Positions 16,615 through 24,680 of a DNA stretch of 64,000 bases are shown one piece after another. Below the pieces are notes generated by a model. The model made no database searches, had not been told where the DNA came from, and was given only the letters and a program-made list of their open reading frames with translations. A program made the translations under genes and the position numbers. Source of the stretch: Pseudomonas sp. GM48 (lineage in GTDB: Bacteria > Pseudomonadota > Gammaproteobacteria > Pseudomonadales > Pseudomonadaceae); contig NZ_AKJM01000134.1 in NCBI RefSeq assembly GCF_000282335.1, forward strand, positions 1 through 64,000, given 5' to 3'. How positions within the stretch are numbered: position 1 is the stretch's first letter; every line of letters begins with the position of its first letter.

Positions 16615-17832
16615 TCAATGCTCTTTGACTTTCTTGATGCGAAGCACAATCAACGCGAGAATACCGATCGCGAGCGGCGCCATTACCAGCATGGCCTCTC
16701 GCGGGGTCACCTCAACGCCAAGCAGGTGAACCCCTGAGTAACCCAGCTTGAGCAAGCTGAGCAGGTAGTAGGTAATGGCAATAATCGACAGCCCCTCCAC
16801 TGCGCGCTGGATCTTGATCTGGGCATCGGCGCGAGCATTCAGGCTTTTCAGGATTTCCGAGTTCTGTTCCTCCATTTCGACCTGAACCCGTGCTTGTAAC
16901 AGATCGCCCAGATTGGCCACGCTTTCGGCCAGGTGCTCCAGGCGCTGTTCGGTGGCGGTGCAGTACCTGACGGTAGGTTTGAAGCGGCGCTCGATAAATA
17001 CGCCCAGGCGTTGGCAATCACCTACGTGACTTTCCCGCAGCTCCCCCAAACGTTCGAACACCAATTGCGCATAGGCTTGCGTGGCACTGAAGCGGTGCCG
17101 GGTTTTCGCAGCGCTGCTCACCACTTGAGCAGAAAGGTTGGAAATATCCGCAAGCAGGGGTTTCGCATTACTGCCGTCCGGGTCGGCGTTCCGTTCGGAA
17201 AGGGTGACCAGGGTCTTGTCGAAAACATCGAGCTGCGCGCTCAAGTCTTTGGCCATGGTCAAGGATAACGAGGCCATCATCCTGTAGGTCTCGATTTCCA
17301 GCAGGCGGCGTATCATCCGGCCCTGGCGGTAGGCATTCAGGCGCCGGTTGACGAACAACATGTGGTTGTTGCCCTCCTCGCTCAGGCGAAAATCACTCCA
17401 GACCATGGCATCGCCACCCCCCACGCACGAACCGCTCGGATCCTTGAAGCCGTACCGGGACAGATCCAGGCCGGTTTCACCACGCACTACAATCTGCACC
17501 GAGTTGATCAGGGCCGGCAAATGCACTTCGACCTTTGACGCCAGCACCTCGGGCAGCGTTGTCCAGGACAAGTCATCAGAGGATGAAGTGACCACCAGTG
17601 TCAGGGTGAAAAACTCGGCATGGCGCTCCCATTTCAGTGCATGGCCATCGAGTCGGGTAATACCTTGGGCGGCATTCAGGTCGAGGGTGCCAGGGCAGCA
17701 TTGTTCAAGGAATGCATTGCACGCCTGATCGCTGCCGAGGAAGGCCAGATGAAACACATGGGCCGGCTCATCGAAATACAGTGACGGGCGCGCGTGTAGT
17801 TCGTTGTGCAGGCTTAGTCGTAACGGGTGCAT
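16615..17832 (-). CDS. DUF3422 family membrane-anchored protein
   Basis: The 405-residue protein has the family's N-terminal signature LHNELHARPS, a long cytoplasmic central part with helical coiled-coil character (about 225-345), and two C-terminal hydrophobic segments (IIAITYYLLSLLKLG and AMLVMAPLAIGILALIVL) ending in a basic tail. The family is widespread in proteobacteria and has no established function; the layout suggests an inner-membrane anchored protein with most of its mass in the cytosol. It is not obviously linked to its neighbours. Confidence 0.85.
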   Translation of the reverse strand: MHPLRLSLHNELHARPSLYFDEPAHVFHLAFLGSDQACNAFLEQCCPGTLDLNAAQGITRLDGHALKWERHAEFFTLTLVVTSSSDDLSWTTLPEVLASKVEVHLPALINSVQIVVRGETGLDLSRYGFKDPSGSCVGGGDAMVWSDFRLSEEGNNHMLFVNRRLNAYRQGRMIRRLLEIETYRMMASLSLTMAKDLSAQLDVFDKTLVTLSERNADPDGSNAKPLLADISNLSAQVVSSAAKTRHRFSATQAYAQLVFERLGELRESHVGDCQRLGVFIERRFKPTVRYCTATEQRLEHLAESVANLGDLLQARVQVEMEEQNSEILKSLNARADAQIKIQRAVEGLSIIAITYYLLSLLKLGYSGVHLLGVEVTPREAMLVMAPLAIGILALIVLRIKKVKEH

Positions 17833-18156
17833 GTTGTATGGCCATGTTGGAGTTGTTTTTGCCGCTTGCGATGAATGCCCACCCGAGCCAGATGCCGAAG
17901 CTTTCAGGGCATTATCGACTGCTGTTGTGGGTAGGACAGTTTGTCGAACTCACAAGTCACTGCCAGGCCATGAACGTTGGCAAGGTACGGCGCCGTCCGT
18001 GGGGAACCCGGTCTGGAGTCGAAAGAGCGAGACGCGAATGAGTAATCGAGTTTCCTTCAGTAGTAGAGAAGCACTGCCGTCCCTGGCAAGCACCTCTCAT
18101 ACCGATTCCGTTGCCGGCGCTGTCACTCACAAGCTCCGGTTCAGCTATGCCGATGA
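17833..18156. other. Intergenic region, no supported gene
   Basis: About 320 bp upstream of the DUF3422 gene and downstream of the hydantoinase relic. Short ORFs here have no ribosome site or recognisable content. The DUF3422 promoter should lie in its left part. Confidence 0.4.
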
Positions 18157-18384
18157 CTACTGCTCGGGATAGTAGCGCCGGGCTTGTTCGACCGAGATGT
18201 ATTGGTTTTTTACATCATCCTGGATAGCCTCCAGGCTCCGCGCTTTTGCCTGCCCCCAACCACCGCCGTTGGCAGTGACCAGACGCAGCAAATCGCCTTT
18301 TTCAAGCCCCACACGATTGGCTCGACTGAAGCGCTCGGTTGGCCCCTGTGCGCGAATGACCTTGAGCATCAACGTCGCGAACAC
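18157..18384 (-). pseudogene. C-terminal relic of hydantoinase B/oxoprolinase (HyuB)
   Basis: This 75-residue reading frame matches only the extreme C-terminus of N-methylhydantoinase B proteins: the glycine-rich LVTANGGGWGQAKARSLEAI segment followed by the conserved end DVKNQYISVEQARRYYPEQ. The family is usually above 500 residues, so more than 85% is missing, and no matching sequence continues upstream. It is probably the remnant of a hydantoinase gene deleted before the citrulline cluster arrived or rearranged. Confidence 0.7.
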
Positions 18385-18419
18385 GCTCCAAGGCCTCGAC
18401 AGCTCCGCAAGCTAAAGAC

Positions 18420-18452
18420 CATCATCACCACCTGACAAGGGTGGGGATGATG
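18420..18452 (-). terminator. Candidate terminator after ctlX
   Basis: A 13-bp inverted repeat with one mismatch (18420-18432 with 18440-18452) lies 16 bp after the ctlX stop. The tail reads GTCTTTAGC, so the T-run is weak. Confidence 0.4.
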
Positions 18453-18467
18453 TACGTCTCGTTGAGG

Positions 18468-19406
18468 TTACTTTCGAGGAGACAGGTGGATACCTGCGAT
18501 CATGCAGCGAACAGAGCCTCCGGCCATTTCAATGGTCGGAACGTCCAACGGCACTAACCTGGCCGACCGCTCGATACGTTGACGCTGCTCTGCCGTGAGG
18601 CTGTTGAAGGCTCTGCGCGAGAGGGCCAGGATTCGACCGTCTCGACCAGAGAGCTCGATTGCGTTGCCGGCAAACTCGTTGATCTGTTGGTTGGTCAGAT
18701 CGATGACATCTCGACCTGACTCCATCAAACGCATACGAACCTCTTCAGCACGAGCCTTTTTCGTGAATGTGCCGAAACCCACCAGGGCGAATTCAGTCGC
18801 GACACACATCAAGACGTTGGTGTGATAGATCGGCACCCCTTTCTCGTCCGCCGTGTCGAACACCATGGGCTCGAAGTTGAAGTGGGTGCTGAACCGCTCC
18901 AGGGCAATCGGATCAGCTCGGTTCGAGCGAGCCGTGTACGCCACCCTGGACATGTGATCGAACACCATGGCTCCGGTGCCCTCAAGGAACAGCTCATCCT
19001 GTTCAAGGCCCGAGTAGTCGATCACGTCCTGAACCCGGTACTCCTGCTTGAGCATCTCGATGACATCGGCGCGCCTCTCCCGACGGCGGTTCGGTGAGTA
19101 CATCGAGTAGATCGCGATGTGACCACCTGGGTGGGTCGAGAACCAGTTGTTCGGGAAGACGGAGTCCGGGGTGTTTTTCTCACCGAAGTCATCAAAGAGA
19201 TGAACCCGCACACCCTCAGCTTCCAGCCGCTCTGCGGCCTGAGTGACCTCATCACGCGCAACCTCAGAAAGGGCATGCGCAGCGATATCAGAATTTGAGC
19301 TCTGGAAGGAGTTATCTGCAGCCGTTTCCGGGTTAGGGGTGAAGGCGTGTGGCCTGACCATCACTACTGCAGCGGGCGCTTGAATCGAACGCGTTGGAAA
19401 TGCCAT
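18468..19406 (-). CDS. ctlX: Amidinotransferase-fold citrulline utilization hydrolase (CtlX-like)
   Basis: The 312-residue cytosolic protein belongs to the guanidino-group modifying superfamily of the CtlX type. It shows VVMVRPHAFTPNPET at the N-terminus, FPNNWFSTHPGG (the acidic/Asn substrate region), the catalytic His in YHTNVLMCV and the catalytic Cys in GGSVRCMIAGIHL at the C-terminus. Related citrulline ureidases release ornithine, ammonia and CO2. It lies 34 bp after ornithine cyclodeaminase, so the pair can take citrulline through ornithine to proline. The ATG at 19406 gives the family N-terminus; a longer reading frame overlaps the upstream gene and is not needed. Confidence 0.85.
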   Translation of the reverse strand: MAFPTRSIQAPAAVVMVRPHAFTPNPETAADNSFQSSNSDIAAHALSEVARDEVTQAAERLEAEGVRVHLFDDFGEKNTPDSVFPNNWFSTHPGGHIAIYSMYSPNRRRERRADVIEMLKQEYRVQDVIDYSGLEQDELFLEGTGAMVFDHMSRVAYTARSNRADPIALERFSTHFNFEPMVFDTADEKGVPIYHTNVLMCVATEFALVGFGTFTKKARAEEVRMRLMESGRDVIDLTNQQINEFAGNAIELSGRDGRILALSRRAFNSLTAEQRQRIERSARLVPLDVPTIEMAGGSVRCMIAGIHLSPRK

Positions 19407-19440
19407 CAAGAAATACCGATATAGGGGACTGATTTTAGAG

Positions 19441-20493
19441 TTATGCAACGCGTCGAATGCGTTTTTTGGCGGCGCGGCCACGGGTGTGGCTGAACAGGTC
19501 TTTCGGGTCGTCCTCTACCCACGGAACGAGATCAATCTTCGTACCCATCCCACGTTTTTCAGCCTGTTGAAGCACGTAACGCAGAACCGAATAGTCTTCG
19601 AGAGCGAAGCCCACGGAGTCAAACACCGTGACCTGCTCTACGCTCTGGCGGCCTTCCTGATCACCCGTGAGAACACGCCATAGGTCGACGACGGGCGAGT
19701 CAGCTTCAAGCTGCTGGATATCGCCTTCAATACGGGTCTGCGGCTCGTACTCCACAAAGACCCTGGACTTGCGAAGGACGTCGGCATGGAGCTCGGTTTT
19801 ACCCGGGCAGTCACCGCCAACGGCGTTCAGGTGCATCCCCGGCTCGAGCATCTCGGGCGTGATGATGGTCGCGTAGGCCTTATCTGCGGTGACGGTGGTG
19901 ATGATGTCCGCACCTCGTACCGCCTCGGCAACACTCTGCGCACGGGTGATTTTGAGCTCGGGGTACTCCTGGAGATTCCTGATCAGCTTCGCCGTCGCGA
20001 GAGGATCGGTGTCGTATGCAACGATCTCCTGGATGCCGAGGTGCTTGTGGAAGGCCAGTGCCTGGAACTCACTTTGAGCACCGTTGCCGATCAACGCCAT
20101 CTTTCGAGCGTCTGGACGGGCAAGTGCTTTGGCGGCCATCAGCGAGGTAGCGGCGGTACGCAAAGCCGTCGCAATCGTCAGCTCAGAAAGCAGCACGGGG
20201 TAGCCCGTGTTGACATCAGCCAGCACCCCGAATGCCATCACGGTATGAAGGTCTTTGAAGGTGTTGGAGGGATGGCCGTTTACATACTTGAACGCATATT
20301 GGCTGTGATCCGCCACGGGCATTAACTCAATCACCCCGACATCTGAATGGCTTGCCACGCGGGCAGACTTGTCGAACTCCGGCCAGCGCTTGAAGTCTTC
20401 GCGAATAACCTCGGAAAGCTCACCCAAGAACTGAACTACGCCAATGTCATGAACCAGGTCAGACATCGTGGGGACGTCGATGAAATGCGTCAT
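19441..20493 (-). CDS. Ornithine cyclodeaminase
   Basis: The 350-residue NAD-dependent enzyme converts ornithine to proline and ammonia. Visible features are the substrate region FKYVNGHPSNTF, the Lys/Glu-rich DVNTGYPVLLSELTIATALRTAA, the Rossmann motif ALIGNGAQSEFQALAF and the catalytic Asp in NAVGGDCPGKTEL. This long form with DLWRVLTGDQEGRQS is typical of true ornithine cyclodeaminases. The ATG at 20493 has TTAGGTG eight bases upstream and gives the usual MTHFIDVPTMS start. It is the first gene of the leftward pair with ctlX and divergent from the Lrp-type gene. Confidence 0.92.
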   Translation of the reverse strand: MTHFIDVPTMSDLVHDIGVVQFLGELSEVIREDFKRWPEFDKSARVASHSDVGVIELMPVADHSQYAFKYVNGHPSNTFKDLHTVMAFGVLADVNTGYPVLLSELTIATALRTAATSLMAAKALARPDARKMALIGNGAQSEFQALAFHKHLGIQEIVAYDTDPLATAKLIRNLQEYPELKITRAQSVAEAVRGADIITTVTADKAYATIITPEMLEPGMHLNAVGGDCPGKTELHADVLRKSRVFVEYEPQTRIEGDIQQLEADSPVVDLWRVLTGDQEGRQSVEQVTVFDSVGFALEDYSVLRYVLQQAEKRGMGTKIDLVPWVEDDPKDLFSHTRGRAAKKRIRRVA

Positions 20494-20678
20494 TGCTAAG
20501 CACCTAAATAAGTGCGCCCGCCTTGAAGTAGTGCTTAGCGGGCGCCAAGTAAGAGTTCTTGCCACCTCCAAAATTCTGATGAAAGGCTGATACAAAATGA
20601 AGCGTACAGGTTGCCAGATTTCGCAGTTTTCTAGACACTTTGCTCACTGAAAATAGCAATCTGGATAGCGTGCGCATC

Positions 20679-21101
20679 ATGGACAACATTGATCGGGAGC
20701 TCATCGCTCTACTGCGGGACAATGCCCGCACCCCTGTTATGACGTTGGCCAAGAAGCTGAGGGTCGCTCGGGCCACTGTGCAGAATCGCCTCACCAAGCT
20801 CGAAGAGAGCGGCGTCATCATGGGCTACACGATCCGCCTTCAGTCCGATGCGATAGAGCGAGGGGTCAGGGCAATCACCAGTATTGCTATCAGTGGCCAT
20901 CATGCCGCCGAGGTCAAACACGCACTACGGGGGCATCCCAACGTAGTCGCCATCCATACCACCAACGGCCGATGGGACCTGATGGCAGAGCTTCGGGCCG
21001 AAACACTTGAGGCCTTTGACAAGGCGCTCAACACCATTCGCTCCATTCAGTACATCGACAACACTGAAACCAGCATCCTGCTGTCGACCTTCAAGATGTA
21101 G
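20679..21101 (+). CDS. Lrp/AsnC-family transcriptional regulator
   Basis: The 140-residue protein has an N-terminal winged helix (MDNIDRELIALLRDNARTPVMTLAKKLRVARATVQNRL) and a C-terminal RAM ligand domain. Such proteins sense amino acids. It is divergent from ornithine cyclodeaminase-ctlX with 185 bp between, so it probably controls that pair and perhaps the downstream permease. I chose the ATG at 20679 to match the family; in-frame GTG and TTG codons precede it. Confidence 0.9.
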   Translation: MDNIDRELIALLRDNARTPVMTLAKKLRVARATVQNRLTKLEESGVIMGYTIRLQSDAIERGVRAITSIAISGHHAAEVKHALRGHPNVVAIHTTNGRWDLMAELRAETLEAFDKALNTIRSIQYIDNTETSILLSTFKM

Positions 21102-21465
21102 TCCGAATTGGGCCACTCGTACCTTGTTTTGCGCGACTTATCAAAATGCAACACAGGCTATGCAAAGTGATAAGCCAGGCCTTCGCGCATAACATTTTGT
21201 AGCGTTCCGGTTGACAACTATGGCTGGCAAAATGGGCACTTCTAGGCGACCGGGGCAGGATCCAACAACGGTAACAAGCACACCGCGTCTCTAGAGTTCA
21301 ATCACCTGACAGTTTGGTCAGGCCCTTGCGCTGGAATTTGCTTTTCTCGTCTGCGTATTAACCAAACCCTCCGTTTTATGAGGTGCAACATTACTTATGC
21401 CCACATAAATCACCTTCCATAAGGAAGGAGGTAGAGGTTTTCTCAAAAAAAATAAGAGGTCAGTT
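21102..21465. other. Promoter region of the amino acid permease
   Basis: This 364-bp AT-richer stretch has no ORF of note. It holds a CCTTCC-ATAA-GGAAGG hairpin around 21415-21431, an isolated TTGACA at 21211 with no good -10, and AAGAGGT as ribosome site just before the permease ATG. The length suggests several regulator sites. Confidence 0.4.
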
Positions 21466-22884
21466 ATGCATCAAACCTGCAACTCGCAAGACGCGACTCA
21501 CGGCGACGGACGAACACTTAAAAGGCGGCTGGAAAATCGTCATATTCAGCTGATTGCCATCAGCGGCGCCATCGGCACGGGTCTCTTCATGGGGTCAGGG
21601 AAGATGATTGCGCTCTCCGGATCCTCAATCATCCTGGTCTACGCGATCATTGGGTTCTTCGTCTTTTGCATCATGCGGGCGATGGGAGAAATGCTCCTCG
21701 CCGACCTTGAAATGGGCTCGTTCGCAGAGCTTGTCCACCATTACCTCGGGCCACGCGCAGGATTCATACTGGCCTGGTCGTACTGGCTCAGTTGGGTGGT
21801 AGTCGCCGTCGGTGACGTTGTGGTAGTCGCAGGGTTTCTTCAATACTGGTATCCAAACCTACCCACATGGATTCCAGCCTTCAGCACCATGTTCCTGCTC
21901 CTGGTACTCAACATGCTGGCCGTGAAGGCTTTCGGTGAGGTGGAGTTCTGGTTCGGCCTGATCAAAATCATCGCCATCGTCGCCCTGGTCGTCACCGGGC
22001 TGGTGATGGTGGCCACGTCCTACACGTCCCCTGCCGGGGTAACCGCGTCCTTTAGCCACCTGGTAGCGCCCGGCGTCGTGATGCCGCATGGCATCTTGGG
22101 TTTCCTTGCTGGTTTCCAGATCGCCATCTTCTCGTTCGTTGGCACAGAGCTTCTCGGCACCGCCGCAGCTGAAGCCCACAATCCGGAGAAAACGCTGCCC
22201 AAGGCGATCAACACCATCCCTCTGCGCATCCTGCTGTTCTACGTCACTGCGCTTGCATGCATCATCAGCGTGATCTCCTGGGCCAACGTGCCCGCAAACC
22301 GCAGCCCCTTCGTCGAGCTGTTCCTGCTGGGCGGCCTGCCGGCTGCCGCTGGGATGATCAACTTCGTAGTGATGACGTCGGCGGCCTCCTCGGCCAACAG
22401 CGGCGTGTACTCGGGCTCCCGCATGCTCTACGGCCTGTCTCACAACAAGCAGGCACCGCAGGCCTTCGGACGCCTATCGGGCTCCGGCACACCGGCCCGC
22501 GCACTGGTGTTCTCGGGCCTTTGCATGGCGATTGCGCTGACGCTGCTATTCGCCATCCCGGACATCATGGTGATCTTCACCCTGGTTTCGACGATTTCGG
22601 CTGTCATGGTTATCGTCACCTGGTCGTTGATTCTGCTGTCGTACTTCGCCTACCGCCGCAGCAACCCCGAAGCCCACGTGCGCTCAACCTTCAAGCTCCC
22701 TGGTGGCAAGTTCACGGCAGGGATTTCCCTGGCGTTCCTGATGTTCGTCCTGTGCCTTCTTGCACTGGAACCGGATACCCGCACCGCCCTGTACGTGATG
22801 CCCACCTGGTACATCGGCTTGCTGCTTGCCTATCGCTACAATGCGAAAGCGACTGCGTACCCGGTAGCCACCACAGCCTCTTGA
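21466..22884 (+). CDS. APC-family amino acid permease (CycA/AnsP-like)
   Basis: The 472-residue inner-membrane transporter has about 12 helices and the classical amino acid permease start LKRRLENRHIQLIAISGAIGTGLFMGSGK, followed by IGFFVFCIMRAMGEMLLADLEMGSFAEL and the mid-protein FVGTELLGTAAAEAHNPEKTLPKAI motif. Family members import amino acids with protons. Its place beside citrulline- and ornithine-degrading genes suggests citrulline, ornithine or proline as substrate, which is inference. The PutA-type regulator follows after 17 bp. Confidence 0.9.
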   Translation: MHQTCNSQDATHGDGRTLKRRLENRHIQLIAISGAIGTGLFMGSGKMIALSGSSIILVYAIIGFFVFCIMRAMGEMLLADLEMGSFAELVHHYLGPRAGFILAWSYWLSWVVVAVGDVVVVAGFLQYWYPNLPTWIPAFSTMFLLLVLNMLAVKAFGEVEFWFGLIKIIAIVALVVTGLVMVATSYTSPAGVTASFSHLVAPGVVMPHGILGFLAGFQIAIFSFVGTELLGTAAAEAHNPEKTLPKAINTIPLRILLFYVTALACIISVISWANVPANRSPFVELFLLGGLPAAAGMINFVVMTSAASSANSGVYSGSRMLYGLSHNKQAPQAFGRLSGSGTPARALVFSGLCMAIALTLLFAIPDIMVIFTLVSTISAVMVIVTWSLILLSYFAYRRSNPEAHVRSTFKLPGGKFTAGISLAFLMFVLCLLALEPDTRTALYVMPTWYIGLLLAYRYNAKATAYPVATTAS

Positions 22885-22901
22885 GATATTGAGAAAGAAA
22901 G

Positions 22902-23159
22902 ATGCGAGTGAGCTCATCGACGTCAGGCATCAAGCTCGACCCTTCAACCAGAAAGAGGATCAAGCAGGCCGCTGCAACTCTGGATCGAACACCGCATTGG
23001 TTCATGAAGAAGGCAGTGCTGTATTGGCTACACCGGGTCGAGGACGGCTCAAGCGCATCAGACCTGCTGAACGAGGTGGACATCGACGCTGATAACAGCC
23101 ACCTCAGTCGACAGAAACTGTTGAACGTTGACCAGCCAATGAAAAAGACCGTGGAATAG
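22902..23159 (+). CDS. Free-standing PutA-type ribbon-helix-helix protein
   Basis: The 85-residue protein matches the N-terminal DNA-binding domain of bifunctional PutA. SGIKLDPSTRKRIKQAAATL then DRTPHWFMKKAVLYWLHRVE lines up with the PutA beta strand and two helices, including the invariant RTPHW. No dehydrogenase domain follows; about 35 low-complexity residues complete it. In PutA this domain represses put genes, and stand-alone versions (PutR-like) exist. It follows the permease by 17 bp in the cluster that makes proline from citrulline, so it may regulate transport or proline use. Confidence 0.82.
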   Translation: MRVSSSTSGIKLDPSTRKRIKQAAATLDRTPHWFMKKAVLYWLHRVEDGSSASDLLNEVDIDADNSHLSRQKLLNVDQPMKKTVE

Positions 23160-23490
23160 GCACCTCGTAAATGACCAGCGACGACCAGGATCAGCAAGCC
23201 CCAAGTCAATCTTGCGGACCGACCATCAAGGATTAAGACAATTTGCTCAATGGAGATGGGGGTTAGGTTTCTTGAACGAGTCATTTAACCCTCCAATCTC
23301 TATGCGAGTCACATTTAGCTCCACAGTGCCTTGCCCTGCCTCACTGGACTCCCTCAGTGACCACACATTCGTTTGGATGCCGGAACTGAACGGCCGGATT
23401 GGGTTAGCTGCCGTTCACAGCGCACAGCTGAGTGAAGCGGTGATTGGCCTTCTCGCATATGAATCGTTCCTACGCGGTAGCATATGAACG
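23160..23490. other. Region without supported gene at the edge of the mobile segment
   Basis: About 330 bp after the RHH gene hold only short unsupported reading frames. The stretch probably contains the boundary between the citrulline cluster and the mobile region to its right. Confidence 0.4.
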
Positions 23491-23757
23491 GTAAGCGTTC
23501 GGCCAAGTCACCTTCTTGATATCACCGTTGGGGCTCCAATCGACCATCAGTGATATCCACGGCCTCGTCGGAGAACTCTCAGGTTAGCTTCTCAATCAAT
23601 TTTTCAACAATCTCTCGGTCGGCTTTCTCGCGCCAATCGGGGTCTTCCATATCGAATTTAAAACGGACGCCAATGATGTCCGCGGGGATTCCCACAAACT
23701 TGGTGTCGTCTACCTTCAGGGATTGGACATTGATGCCGCAGGTTTTCGGGATCTTGG
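23490..23757 (-). pseudogene. Fragments of small unidentified leftward gene(s)
   Basis: On the minus strand, 23757-23584 reads as an open C-terminal segment of about 55 residues with normal protein character (contains KVDDTKFVGIPADIIGV and DWREKADREIVEKLIEKLT) and no start. It begins inside the 3' end of the KfrA-like gene. A second short frame downstream (to about 23487) ends DIKKVTWPNAYRSYATA. Neither is recognised. They look like host or element genes truncated when the KfrA/integrase module inserted. Confidence 0.4.
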
Positions 23758-24588
23758 CTTACGCTTGGGCGCGGGAGCCTGACGTAGCTGCGTCAGTTGC
23801 TGCTCCAGCGTTTCGGAACGAGCCTGCTGTGCTGCAGCACGTTGCTGGGTCTGACTGAGCTCGTTTTGAGTCGACTCCAACCGCCGTTGCAACTGCTCGA
23901 CATGCCGCCCGGCCTCCTTGAATTGGGCCGTCACGGCTTTGCCCTCCTCCCGGGCGCGGTCGACCTCGCGGTGCGCACGATCCTCCACGCCGCGGACGTA
24001 GCTCTCCTGCACCACGCGTTCCTGCTCGGCCTTGAGCCGCAGCGCCTGCAGCTCCTGCTGTAACGTCTGGTGCTGCCGCTGGGCTTCACGGCGCTCGAGC
24101 AGCAAATCTTCACGCTGCTGCAGCAGATCCTCGATCTGCGTCTGGCGCTGAGTCAGCAATAGCTCCAGGTCGGCCAGGCGCAACTCGACCGCCTGGCGCC
24201 CGGTCACCGCCTCCGCTGCCTGCTGGCGAAACTGCGCCGCATCCTGACGCGCCTGGTCTTCGACAGCCGCCACCCGCTCGCGTTCGGCATCCAGCACCAG
24301 ACGCTGCTTATCCATAGTCTGTTCGACTACGCCTTGCGCCAGATGGATGGCTTGCTGCCACACCGCGACAAAGGCTTGCGACACCTCGGGCGGCAAGGCC
24401 GGCAGACGGGTCTCGCCGCTCAGCCGCTCAGCCAGCTGCCCCCACCATTGATCGAGCAGGCCACCGACCCGCGCCGGGCTGCCGCGGCCCAACTCCAGAC
24501 GCACCCGCTCGACCGTCGGCCGCTCGCCGCGGGCCAGCACCGCATCCGCTGCAGCGAACACCGCGTTTTCCGGCACCCCTACTGCCAT
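23716..24588 (-). CDS. KfrA N-terminal domain coiled-coil protein (TnpT-like)
   Basis: The 290-residue protein has a KfrA-type DNA-binding N-terminus (about 1-110: AADAVLARGERPTVERVRLELGRGSP) and a long coiled coil (about 115-270, very rich in Gln, Glu, Arg and Leu heptads). The C-terminus is a basic PKRKPRSRK tail. It is divergent from the tyrosine recombinase at 24667, the arrangement of tnpT and tnpS in Tn4651-type transposons, where TnpT binds the resolution site and assists TnpS. I infer that role. The last codons overlap a truncated gene, so its native C-terminus may be altered. Confidence 0.68.
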   Translation of the reverse strand: MAVGVPENAVFAAADAVLARGERPTVERVRLELGRGSPARVGGLLDQWWGQLAERLSGETRLPALPPEVSQAFVAVWQQAIHLAQGVVEQTMDKQRLVLDAERERVAAVEDQARQDAAQFRQQAAEAVTGRQAVELRLADLELLLTQRQTQIEDLLQQREDLLLERREAQRQHQTLQQELQALRLKAEQERVVQESYVRGVEDRAHREVDRAREEGKAVTAQFKEAGRHVEQLQRRLESTQNELSQTQQRAAAQQARSETLEQQLTQLRQAPAPKRKPRSRKPAASMSNP

Positions 24589-24680
24589 GCCTCACCTCCG
24601 AGTATATTAGGTCTGATAATTGAATGTTATCCGATCTTATTTTTCGAATATTGGAATTATCATACGTTGAACGTATTAAA
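24589..24680. other. Candidate recombination core between tnpT- and tnpS-like genes
   Basis: This AT-rich divergent gap holds two symmetrical elements: GATAATT (24615-24621) with AATTATC (24655-24661), and the near-perfect palindrome ATACGTTGAACGTAT (24662-24676). In Tn4651-type elements the resolution site lies in this position. The palindrome overlaps the proposed TTG start of the recombinase, so recombinase binding could also autoregulate. Confidence 0.5.

Noticed and set aside
21211..21240. Sigma-70 promoter starting with TTGACA
   Set aside because: No acceptable -10 element follows at 16-18 bp.
23212..23487. 91-residue plus-strand ORF
   Set aside because: It has no ribosome site, unusual composition and no recognisable content, and lies in a junction region.
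24334..24666. N-terminal extension of the TnpS-like recombinase
   Set aside because: It overlaps the divergent KfrA-like gene and has no recombinase similarity; the conserved part begins near 24667.
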